The notes under the pieces are model-generated. The model was not told the origin of the DNA. It searched no databases and worked only from the letters and a program-made list of their open reading frames with translations. Below, piece by piece: positions 7,312 to 13,456 of a DNA stretch of 22,489 nt. A program made the translations under genes and the position numbers. Source of the DNA: Alkalimonas sp. (GTDB taxonomy: Bacteria > Pseudomonadota > Gammaproteobacteria > Enterobacterales > Alteromonadaceae); assembly GCA_022565655.1 (NCBI GenBank), contig JAIUMG010000010.1, positions 1 to 22,489 of the forward strand. The letters are read 5' to 3'. Within the stretch, counting starts at the first letter, position 1. Each line of letters opens with the position of its first letter.

Positions 7312-8136
7312 ATGCAACCAAGCCGAATAAAACCCCAATTTCAACCGCCAGCCGATTGGCAGCCGCAGTTGTTTCGAAGCAACCCCATTTTTAGCGATCT
7401 GCAGCAGTTGTTTCAGCCAGCGAGTTGCCATGACTGGCCGTCACCGACCTGGCTCAATAACCAGCGAAACGATACCAGCTTTGAATTTGTTGCCAATGAA
7501 CGGCTCGAGCAGGATGGCCGCTACTACGAAGCCTATATTTATGCAACGCAGCAGATCCCAACGCGGGCGGAAAATTACCATGATTTTTTTGGCGGCTTAA
7601 TTTGGTGTTTATTCCCAAAAACCAAGGCGCTGCTGAATCAATTGCATATGCAAGATATTCAGCAGTTCGGTATCAGCCCTAGAACGCCATTACGGAACAA
7701 GCTGACCTTGCTGGATGAGTGCGGTGTTATTGTGGCCTATCGTGAGTCTCAGGCAGCGACGATAAACGCACTGCGTCAACACCAGTGGCAAGAGGCGTTC
7801 TGGCAGCAGCGGGCAACATGGTGGCAGCAACTGCAGCCTGTGGTGTTTGGTCATGCCATCTATGAAATGGCTACCAAGCCATTTTTAGGGCTTACGGCCA
7901 AGTGCTGGTTTATGCCAATGCCAGATGCGTACTTTAGTTGGCCGTTAGCCAAGCAATATCACTATTTAGATGAGCAGCTTTGCCAGCACTTACAGCAACC
8001 CAAGGCTTTGTTTGCCGCAGAACAATTAACACCGTTGCCATTATTAGGCGTGCCCGGTTGGTACGATGACAATCAACAAATTGAGTTTTATAACAATACC
8101 GATTACTTCCGGCCGAAACGCAACGTCAGCCAGTGA
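7312..8136 (+). CDS. DUF3025 domain-containing protein
   Basis: A 274-residue soluble protein with no signal peptide or membrane segment. It matches my recollection of DUF3025, a proteobacterial family of unknown function: FEFVANERLEQDGRYYEAYI followed by RAENYHDFFGGLIWCLFPK (about residues 85-103) with conserved aromatic, His and Asp residues, then RTPLRNKLTLLDECGV and a C-terminal LPLLGVPGWYDDN followed by an F-Y-N-N motif. It is rich in Gln, like several neighbours. The start has only a weak GTGAG Shine-Dalgarno. It diverges from asnB and has no visible partner gene. No function is proposed. Confidence 0.8.
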   Translation: MQPSRIKPQFQPPADWQPQLFRSNPIFSDLQQLFQPASCHDWPSPTWLNNQRNDTSFEFVANERLEQDGRYYEAYIYATQQIPTRAENYHDFFGGLIWCLFPKTKALLNQLHMQDIQQFGISPRTPLRNKLTLLDECGVIVAYRESQAATINALRQHQWQEAFWQQRATWWQQLQPVVFGHAIYEMATKPFLGLTAKCWFMPMPDAYFSWPLAKQYHYLDEQLCQHLQQPKALFAAEQLTPLPLLGVPGWYDDNQQIEFYNNTDYFRPKRNVSQ

Positions 8137-8187
8137 AGAGCACGTATCTTGTTACAATTTAATCATCTAATTTCCCTTTTATCTGCA

Positions 8188-8215
8188 TTGAAACGGCCGA
8201 CTTGCTGTTTATAAT
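8188..8215 (+). promoter_or_regulatory. Promoter of the natAB operon
   Basis: TTGAAA (8188-8193) and a perfect TATAAT (8210-8215) are separated by 16 bases, 29 bases before the natA start codon. An AGGGAAG Shine-Dalgarno lies between -10 and ATG. Confidence 0.75.
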
Positions 8216-8244
8216 CAGGGTCTATTCAGCATAGGGAAGCATGT

Positions 8245-9051
8245 ATGATTGAAATTAAAAATTTGGCAAAGTCGTTTGCCATCGGCAAAGGCTCCAAGTT
8301 ATCTGAAAGCGAAAAAAAGGATGTACGCTACAGTAAACGCGCTTTTCACTCGGTGCGTGATGTCAGCTTTCATTGTGAGCAAGGCGAAGTGCTGGGCTTG
8401 CTGGGGCCGAATGGAGCCGGTAAAACCACCACCTTGCGCATGTTATCAACTGCACTTAAGCCAGATGCTGGCTCGGTATTTATCAATGGGGTGGATGTGC
8501 TTAAACATCCACTGAAAGCACGCCAGCAAATAGGCTTTTTATCCAGCGATACCGGCCTGTATGGTAAGTTGACGGCCGAGGAAAATATTGCCTATTTTGG
8601 CCACTTGCATGGCATGAAATCAGCGGTATTAAAACAACGCATCGATGAACTGTTTACCCTGTTGAACATGCACGATTTTGCCAATCGTCGAGCCGATAAT
8701 ATGTCGACCGGCATGAAGCAAAAAACCGCTATCGCCCGTGCGGTGGTGCATTCACCTAAAGTGGTGATTCTGGATGAACCGACCACCGGCCTGGATATCA
8801 TGACCACCCAAACCGTGCTGGACTTTATTCACTCGCTTAAAGCACTAAAAACCCCAGTGATTTTTTCCACGCACCATCTGGATGAAGTGGCCACCTTGTG
8901 CGATCGGGTGGTAGTGATTGACCAGGGCGTCAGTACCTTCTCTGGCAGCATCGATGATTTCAAAGCTTGCTCTGAGCAGGGCGATTTACGCCAGGCTTTC
9001 TTATCGGTGATTAACCAAGCCCAATTAGCTGAAACACAAGGAGCTGCCTGA
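8245..9051 (+). CDS. natA: ABC exporter ATP-binding protein, NatA-type
   Basis: A 268-residue nucleotide-binding subunit. Walker A GPNGAGKTT (54-62), signature STGMKQK (154-160), Walker B VVILDEP (173-179) and switch His210 are all intact. It belongs to the drug/sodium-export type (NatA/CcmA-like). About 24 extra polar residues (11-34, rich in Lys and Ser) separate the first strand from the rest of the fold; I recall similar insertions in alteromonad NatA homologues. The stop codon overlaps the ATG of the permease by one base, so the two are co-translated. In Bacillus, NatAB exports Na+; the substrate here is not shown by sequence. Confidence 0.88.
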   Translation: MIEIKNLAKSFAIGKGSKLSESEKKDVRYSKRAFHSVRDVSFHCEQGEVLGLLGPNGAGKTTTLRMLSTALKPDAGSVFINGVDVLKHPLKARQQIGFLSSDTGLYGKLTAEENIAYFGHLHGMKSAVLKQRIDELFTLLNMHDFANRRADNMSTGMKQKTAIARAVVHSPKVVILDEPTTGLDIMTTQTVLDFIHSLKALKTPVIFSTHHLDEVATLCDRVVVIDQGVSTFSGSIDDFKACSEQGDLRQAFLSVINQAQLAETQGAA

Positions 9052-10253
9052 TGTGGCAAGTGTATTTAAAAGAACTGAAAGAGTTACTGCGCGATAAAAA
9101 AACACTGATCTTTGTGATTTTATTGCCCATTCTGATTTTTCCGGTCATTTTTGCCGTTATGGGCCTGGTGATGTCCAGTACCACCAGTAAGGCCATGCAG
9201 GTTGAACACCGCTACGCCATTGTCAATGCAGCGCAAGCTCCCGAGTTTGCCGAGGCGTTGTTTTACCATAAAAACTTTACTCGGGTAGACACCGAGTTAA
9301 CCGATGTAGAGTCGCTCGCCGAAGCCATCCGGCAAAATGAGTTTGATGTGGCTTTGGTGATCCCGGATGATTTTCAGCAACGTCAGGCGGCGGTTGAGCA
9401 GAGCGAGTGGCAACTGATCTACAATCAATCCTCACAACTCGATTTTATGTACCGCTACTTTTCCGAGTTGATGAACAAATACACTGAAGACTTGCAAATC
9501 AATAACCTGACGCTGCTGGGCGTGGATCCTGATCGCTTGCATGCTATTTTAAATCCTGTGGATGTTAAGCGAGTGGATACCGCCGATACCCGGGAAAACA
9601 TCGGTGAAAAAATCGGTGCTCTGATCGCTTATGTCCTGATCCCATTGTGCTTGATGGGCGCTTCCTACCCAGCGATTGATATGGGGGCAGGGGAGAAAGA
9701 GCGCGGCACCCTGGAAACCTTGTTGATTTGCCCGGTCAGCCGGTCTGCCATTGTGCTGGGTAAGTTTCTGATTGTGCTCAGCACGGGGCTTGCGACCACG
9801 CTAATAACGGTGGTCAGTTTCGGCATCTGGGCCGCGGTAATAGGCTCCTTCGCTGGCATGGATGTGGTCGCTAATGTGGTATCCAGTATTTCAGTATTGG
9901 ATTTATCGCTGATTTTCCTGATGCTGCTGCCCACATCGGCTATCTTCGCCTCCCTGTTGCTGGCGATCTCCATTTACGCCAAAACCTTCAAAGAAGCGCA
10001 GAACTACATGAGCCCATTATCGATTGTGGTGTTTGTACCACTGGTGGCCTCTATTCTGCCAGGGGTTGAACTGACAAAAACCACCGCCATGATCCCACTA
10101 ACCAATGTGGCGCTGGCGATTAAAGAGCTGATCAAAGGCACGGTTGATTATGGCCTGTTGCTGATGATTTTTGCCTCAACCGTGGTGCTGGCTGGCTTGT
10201 TTATAGCCTTTTGTGTGCACTGGTTCCAGCAAGAGAAGGTATTGTTTCGTTAA
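9051..10253 (+). CDS. natB: ABC-2 type permease, NatB-type
   Basis: A 400-residue inner-membrane protein. One N-terminal membrane segment (about 20-42) is followed by a large extracytoplasmic domain (about 45-175) and five or so hydrophobic segments from about 190 to the C-terminus. The motif GAGEKERGTLETLLICPVSR after the second membrane segment is the coupling region typical of NatB/YhaP-like ABC-2 permeases. It pairs with the ATPase directly upstream (1-base overlap). The substrate (Na+, drug or other) cannot be determined. Confidence 0.87.
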   Translation: MWQVYLKELKELLRDKKTLIFVILLPILIFPVIFAVMGLVMSSTTSKAMQVEHRYAIVNAAQAPEFAEALFYHKNFTRVDTELTDVESLAEAIRQNEFDVALVIPDDFQQRQAAVEQSEWQLIYNQSSQLDFMYRYFSELMNKYTEDLQINNLTLLGVDPDRLHAILNPVDVKRVDTADTRENIGEKIGALIAYVLIPLCLMGASYPAIDMGAGEKERGTLETLLICPVSRSAIVLGKFLIVLSTGLATTLITVVSFGIWAAVIGSFAGMDVVANVVSSISVLDLSLIFLMLLPTSAIFASLLLAISIYAKTFKEAQNYMSPLSIVVFVPLVASILPGVELTKTTAMIPLTNVALAIKELIKGTVDYGLLLMIFASTVVLAGLFIAFCVHWFQQEKVLFR

Positions 10254-10270
10254 GCGGCACTGGTCATTAT

Positions 10271-10295
10271 CGCGGGTGCTCATTGAACACCCGCG
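10271..10295 (+). terminator. GC-rich hairpin between convergent natB and mazF-like genes
   Basis: CGCGGGTG/CACCCGCG forms a perfect 8-bp stem with a 9-base loop, 17 bases after the natB stop. No T-run follows on either strand, so intrinsic termination would be inefficient, but its position between convergent genes fits a boundary element. Confidence 0.4.
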
Positions 10296-10331
10296 CTTAC
10301 CGCAACACTATTCAGAAGTCGTCAACACGAC

Positions 10332-10703
10332 TTAACGCTTATTCAGTAGCGTTGTGATTAATTCATCAGCACCAATGAGCGGCAAAATACGTAACAGTAC
10401 CTCGTGGATGACCTGTGGCTCTGCTTCTGCTATTTTCTTCGCTTTTCTATCGCGCCAGGATAAAGTCTGGATCAAACTAGCGGCAACGACTGATGGTTCA
10501 GCTAAGTTGGTGACAGATACTTCGGTTTTGGCCCCGCGAATGCTGGTACTAATGGGGCAACAAATCAATAGGCCGGTTTGTTGATTATACGCCTGGCTGC
10601 TAAGTACTAAAGCGGGTCTGTACTTGCCAATTTCTTTCCCTTTTGTTGGCTCAAAATCCAACCAGATTAGATCGTTCCGTTCAGGAATATAATGCACAGG
10701 CAT
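10332..10703 (-). CDS. mazF: MazF/PemK-family endoribonuclease toxin
   Basis: A 123-residue protein with the PemK/MazF fold signatures: RNDLIWLDFEPTKGKEIGKY near the N-terminus, RPALVLSSQAYNQQTGLLI and the CPIST strand, SVVAASLIQTLSWRDRKAKK and a C-terminal helix LRILPLIG. Residues Arg (after KY) and the S/T of CPIST correspond to the usual active-site region. These toxins cleave mRNA at short sequences. Its ATG overlaps the antitoxin stop by one base, which enforces coupled translation. The partner is the AbrB-type antitoxin immediately upstream on the minus strand. Assignment to MazF rather than ChpB or PemK is by general resemblance only. Confidence 0.88.
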   Translation of the reverse strand: MPVHYIPERNDLIWLDFEPTKGKEIGKYRPALVLSSQAYNQQTGLLICCPISTSIRGAKTEVSVTNLAEPSVVAASLIQTLSWRDRKAKKIAEAEPQVIHEVLLRILPLIGADELITTLLNKR

Positions 10704-10969
10704 CAGTAATCAGTCTCGCTGGCAGAGGGAAGTGCAATTAATTCATGGTGAGCCGTTGCAGGTGAGAGCCCCTCAAGTAACTCTTGCTCTGAATAAGGAA
10801 AAACCGGCAAAGTAGGGGATGCTCGTTTAACCCTGAAACCATCTTCAAATATTTCAACTTCTACTTCGGTATCAGGACTAAAATGAGGTATATCTCGCAT
10901 CGGCCCAGCCACGCGTAAACCGAGACCATTGCCCCAGCGCTGTATTTTGGCATGGATAACGTGCGACAT
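10703..10969 (-). CDS. mazE: MazE/PemI-type AbrB-fold antitoxin
   Basis: An 88-residue protein. The start at 10969 gives MSHVIHAKIQRWGNGLGLRV, the canonical AbrB/MazE swapped-hairpin DNA-binding motif (KIQRWGNGLGLRV), and TGAGG is correctly placed upstream. A longer in-frame reading to 11047 adds 26 residues of no family resemblance that would run through the promoter, and is rejected. The N-terminal half binds DNA and dimerises; the C-terminal half (after VKRASPTLP) is the flexible toxin-neutralising tail. The palindrome at 11007-11021 over the -10 box is the likely autoregulation site. Confidence 0.9.
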   Translation of the reverse strand: MSHVIHAKIQRWGNGLGLRVAGPMRDIPHFSPDTEVEVEIFEDGFRVKRASPTLPVFPYSEQELLEGLSPATAHHELIALPSASETDY

Positions 10970-11004
10970 AAAACACCTCAATAATTTTTTTGAATCACAA
11001 TAGG

Positions 11005-11032
11005 AGTATACACTATGTATATACGAGCGCAA
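11005..11032 (-). promoter_or_regulatory. Promoter of the mazEF-like operon
   Basis: On the minus strand, TTGCGC (11032-11027) and TATACT (11010-11005, 5 of 6 to consensus) are separated by 16 bases. The -35 box is poor. Initiation would occur about 30 bases before the antitoxin ATG. Confidence 0.5.
11007..11021 (-). promoter_or_regulatory. Palindromic operator of the mazEF-like operon
   Basis: TATACA-CTA-TGTATA is a perfect 6-bp inverted repeat with a 3-base centre. It overlaps the -10 box on the minus strand, suiting repression by the AbrB-type antitoxin alone or with toxin. Binding is inferred. Confidence 0.55.
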
Positions 11033-11049
11033 GAATTCTACAAACACTA

Positions 11050-11078
11050 TTGATAATGGTTCGCAATTAGATTATTAT
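11050..11078 (+). promoter_or_regulatory. bfd promoter
   Basis: TTGATA (11050-11055) and TATTAT (11073-11078) are each 5 of 6 to consensus and separated by the ideal 17 bases. Predicted initiation near 11085 gives a leader of about 147 bases before the bfd ATG. It is divergent from, and only about 17 bases away from, the mazEF promoter. Confidence 0.65.
11052..11070 (+). promoter_or_regulatory. Fur-box-like site in the bfd promoter
   Basis: This 19-base stretch, GATAATGGTTCGCAATTAG, matches the classical Fur box at 12 of 19 positions by hand alignment. It sits between the -35 and -10 boxes. bfd genes are generally induced by iron starvation through Fur, so site and gene agree. Confidence 0.55.
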
Positions 11079-11114
11079 GGTTTTTGTTCGCATAGCGAAA
11101 TCATTCTTGCCAAA

Positions 11115-11222
11115 CTACTTGAAGGCTCAGGTAGGCGGCAAATGAGAGAGTTCCCATGAGCATAGCTAAGCTATGTGATTGGGCGAAATGAATGCAGCCA
11201 ACACCGCTGCGGTTTCAAGTAG
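11115..11222 (+). repeat. Palindromic intergenic element in the bfd leader
   Basis: CTACTTGAA (11115-11123) is the exact inverted copy of TTCAAGTAG (11214-11222), enclosing 90 bases. Inside is a nested hairpin: CCCA (11153-11156) and TGGG (11180-11183) flank CATAGC-TAA-GCTATG (11161-11175), with symmetrical 4-base internal loops. A third small palindrome, ACCGCTGCGGT (11202-11212), precedes the last arm. The sequence resembles multicopy intergenic repeats I recall from Rheinheimera-like genomes, but no second copy is in this window. The right arm ends inside the bfd AGGA ribosome binding site. Confidence 0.6.
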
Positions 11223-11231
11223 GACGGCTAT

Positions 11232-11438
11232 ATGTACGTATGTTTATGTAAAGGGGTTACCGATACAGCCATCAAGCAGCATGTGGCCGCTGGGGTGGAT
11301 AGCATGCGTGAACTGAAAGCCTGCACCGGTGTGGGTAGCCAGTGTGGTCAATGCACCTGCCAAGCCAATCAAATTTTGCATAACGAGTTAGTGTTGCAGC
11401 ACCAGTGTGCTTCAGATTTAGCAGTTTCTGTCGCCTGA
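11232..11438 (+). CDS. bfd: Bacterioferritin-associated ferredoxin
   Basis: A 68-residue [2Fe-2S] protein that docks on bacterioferritin and delivers electrons to release stored iron. It begins MYVCLCKGVTDTAI and has the Bfd cluster ligands Cys4, Cys6, Cys38 and Cys41 (GSQCGQCTC), with two further cysteines at 31 and 43. The usual family length is about 64-75. AGGA at 11221-11224 is the ribosome binding site, seven bases before the ATG. Expression is probably iron-repressed through the upstream Fur-like site. No bacterioferritin gene is adjacent. The leader contains a palindromic element. Confidence 0.93.
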   Translation: MYVCLCKGVTDTAIKQHVAAGVDSMRELKACTGVGSQCGQCTCQANQILHNELVLQHQCASDLAVSVA

Positions 11439-11575
11439 CTTACTTCCCTCTCATCTCCTTCTGATTTTTTATTCTTTTTTACTGACTTTTTATTCATCAA
11501 AAGATTGTAACTGTTATTCTCTTTGCTGCCCTTTTACGGCATACTTGCTACCGAACTATTTTTAAGGAGCAGGCT

Positions 11576-12469
11576 ATGGCAGAAATCAAGCAGGTGGCTG
11601 TTGTTGGTGGGACGCACGGCAATGAATTTTCAGGCATTTATCTTATTCGTAAGTATCAGCGTCAACCCGAACTACTGCAACGTCAAAGCTTCCATGCCTG
11701 GACATTATTCGCCAACCCGCAAGCCTACACCGCCAATAAACGCTACCTGGATGCCGACTTAAACCGCCAGTTCCGCCGTGACGATTTAGACAACCCAAGC
11801 TTAACTAACTACGAGCAGAGCCGGGCCAAGGTGATTGATTCTGTACTGGGGCCCAAAGGCAACCCGCATGCGGATCTGGTCATCGACCTGCACAACACCA
11901 CCAGCAATATGGGGCCGGTGCTTATTCTGACCCAGGCGGGTGATTTTTATAATCAGCTGGCTGCCTATGTAAAAATGCAGATGCCTGAAGCGGTGATCAG
12001 TTGCGATGAAGACCACCTGCCAGCCGAAGAACATCGGTTACTTTGCACCACCGGCCGCTATGGCGTCATTGTCGAAGTAGGCCCGCAGCCGCAGTCGGTG
12101 ATCCGCCAGGACGTGCTGGAGCAAATGCACAGCATGACGCAGCATATTCTGGATTTCGCCGATTTATACAACCGCAACGAACTGCCTGAACTGCCAGCTG
12201 AAGTGGAAGCCTATCGTTACTTGCACAGCATCATGCTACCACTCAATGAGCAGGGCGAGCGCTTGGGCATGGTGCATAAAAACGTGCAGGATCAGGATTT
12301 CAAAGCCATCCAGCCAGGCGACCCGATTTTTGCCTTATTTGATGGCGGTGAAATACGCTATGAAGGCAACCGCACTGTCTACCCCAGCTTTATCAATGAA
12401 GCGGCCTACTACGACAACAATCTGGCCATGTCGCTGAATGAAAAAGTGACGTTAAAAATCAAGATTTAA
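11576..12469 (+). CDS. Aspartoacylase-family zinc amidohydrolase
   Basis: This 297-residue cytoplasmic protein has the AstE/AspA (M14-like) zinc site: GGTHGNE (His14, Glu17) and DLHNTT (His106). Substrate-binding residues Arg56 and DLNR (Asn63, Arg64) and the catalytic Glu167 in VEVGPQ are present. Length and motifs resemble vertebrate aspartoacylase, which hydrolyses N-acetyl-aspartate to acetate and aspartate, more than succinylglutamate desuccinylase. A strong AAGGAG precedes the ATG. It stands alone after bfd; the 137-base gap holds an AT-rich tract and no clear promoter. The true acyl-amino acid substrate is unknown. Confidence 0.87.
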   Translation: MAEIKQVAVVGGTHGNEFSGIYLIRKYQRQPELLQRQSFHAWTLFANPQAYTANKRYLDADLNRQFRRDDLDNPSLTNYEQSRAKVIDSVLGPKGNPHADLVIDLHNTTSNMGPVLILTQAGDFYNQLAAYVKMQMPEAVISCDEDHLPAEEHRLLCTTGRYGVIVEVGPQPQSVIRQDVLEQMHSMTQHILDFADLYNRNELPELPAEVEAYRYLHSIMLPLNEQGERLGMVHKNVQDQDFKAIQPGDPIFALFDGGEIRYEGNRTVYPSFINEAAYYDNNLAMSLNEKVTLKIKI

Positions 12470-12490
12470 TTGCCTCAACGTAGGCGCCGG

Positions 12491-12799
12491 TTAACTCTCT
12501 TGCTGCTGGCGCTCTAATGCCCGGCGTACCTCAGTAAAATAAGGCCGGCACAGCATAAAGGTCAGGGGGCGGGTGATCATCGGGTAAGCCACAATTAAGC
12601 CGACAATATACAGCAGTGCTGTCCAGTCACCGGCACGGGCAATGTACATAAAAAATATGAACAAGATGGCCAGCTTAATCAGGTTGAGTAGTAACTTTTT
12701 CGGCACGCTAAGTTTATCGGATGCCCCCCGAACCACACTCATACGTTCGGCAAAGTTCAGGCCGTCTAACTCTGGAATTTGATGACTGCTGAAATACAT
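12491..12799 (-). CDS. Small membrane protein, DUF6170-like
   Basis: A 102-residue protein with a polar N-terminus (PELDGLNFAERMSVVRGASD), a basic stretch KLSVPKKLL, then two closely spaced hydrophobic helices (about residues 38-56 and 62-80) and a basic, Gln-rich tail. GAGGTAAG lies just before its ATG. It resembles the uncharacterised DUF6170 family of Alteromonadales, from memory. It converges on the aspartoacylase gene with only 21 bases between stops and no obvious terminator. The function is unknown. Confidence 0.7.
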   Translation of the reverse strand: MYFSSHQIPELDGLNFAERMSVVRGASDKLSVPKKLLLNLIKLAILFIFFMYIARAGDWTALLYIVGLIVAYPMITRPLTFMLCRPYFTEVRRALERQQQES

Positions 12800-13027
12800 C
12801 GCTTACCTCAGAATAAATACATCATGATGAACCCATTATGGTAGCAGAATCAGTTGAAGCTGTCTCAAAGAGCTTTTAAATGTTTATAAATGTTGCAACC
12901 AGGTCAAAGGTTCTATTTGGTGCTGGTGTCAGTCAGGTTGAAGTGGTACTATTTTGCGATTATTCAATAGAGAAAAACCGCGTGACCGAACCGTGGTTAT
13001 CACCTTATAAAGCAACTTCTTCGTAAG
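12800..13027 (+). other. Divergent intergenic region upstream of the capsule operon
   Basis: These 228 bases contain no credible gene. Candidate capsule promoter: TTGAAG (12938-12943), 17 bases, TATTCA (12961-12966), leaving a leader of about 55 bases. The match is moderate. No ops/JUMPstart element was found; GGTAGC at about 12840 matches only its core. Confidence 0.35.
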
Positions 13028-13405
13028 ATGGAATTTATGCAAATAAACCATAGGCCTTTACTTCGTATACTCTTAATTGGATGTGCGGTCTCAATCAGCG
13101 CTGCCTGTGTTAGTACCAACTCAAATCGCAGTGGTGGGCTGGTTGCCGACTCTATCACAGCCATGCCTTTATTACCGGCCAGCAGCTTTAATTCGTTTGC
13201 AGAAGCCCGCAGTGGGGATTTGTTGCAGCTACCAGAGTCTCCCTGGGGCAACCCAGTGCAAGTCAGGGTGAAGGACCGCTATCAATCCGCGAGCAATCGG
13301 CTATGTTTGGCACTGCAAGTTGAACCCGATCAACTGAATCAGCCTGCACTGGTGTGCCAAAATGAGGCTCAGCAATGGTACCAAGGCAGAGCGCTGGCTT
13401 TTTAA
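13028..13405 (+). CDS. Small outer-membrane-type lipoprotein of the capsule operon
   Basis: A 125-residue precursor. A hydrophobic signal (LLRILLIGCAVSISAAC) ends in a lipobox-like SAAC near residue 27, so the mature protein would be lipid-anchored. The mature part is 98 residues; its C-terminal region has SPWGNPVQVRVKDRYQSASN, then LCLALQ and ALVCQNEAQQWYQGRAL. This resembles small lipoproteins (DVU3141-like) found in exopolysaccharide loci; I hold this family name loosely. The start may be ATG 13028 or ATG 13037; the second has a GATGGA upstream. It lies 50 bases or so ahead of the KpsD-like gene and is presumably its operon leader. The role is unknown, perhaps assembly of the export channel. 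Confidence 0.6.
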   Translation: MEFMQINHRPLLRILLIGCAVSISAACVSTNSNRSGGLVADSITAMPLLPASSFNSFAEARSGDLLQLPESPWGNPVQVRVKDRYQSASNRLCLALQVEPDQLNQPALVCQNEAQQWYQGRALAF

Positions 13406-13456
13406 GCGGGCAGAGGATGAATTCGCCCATCTTGGGCTATGTACAATACGGATAAA

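Noticed and set aside
10970..11047. Extended N-terminus of the MazE-like antitoxin
   Set aside because: It runs through the likely promoter and operator and adds residues without family resemblance.
12836..12850. Possible RfaH ops/JUMPstart element before the capsule operon
   Set aside because: Only the GGTAGC core matches; the flanking GGC and TG positions do not, so it is likely chance.
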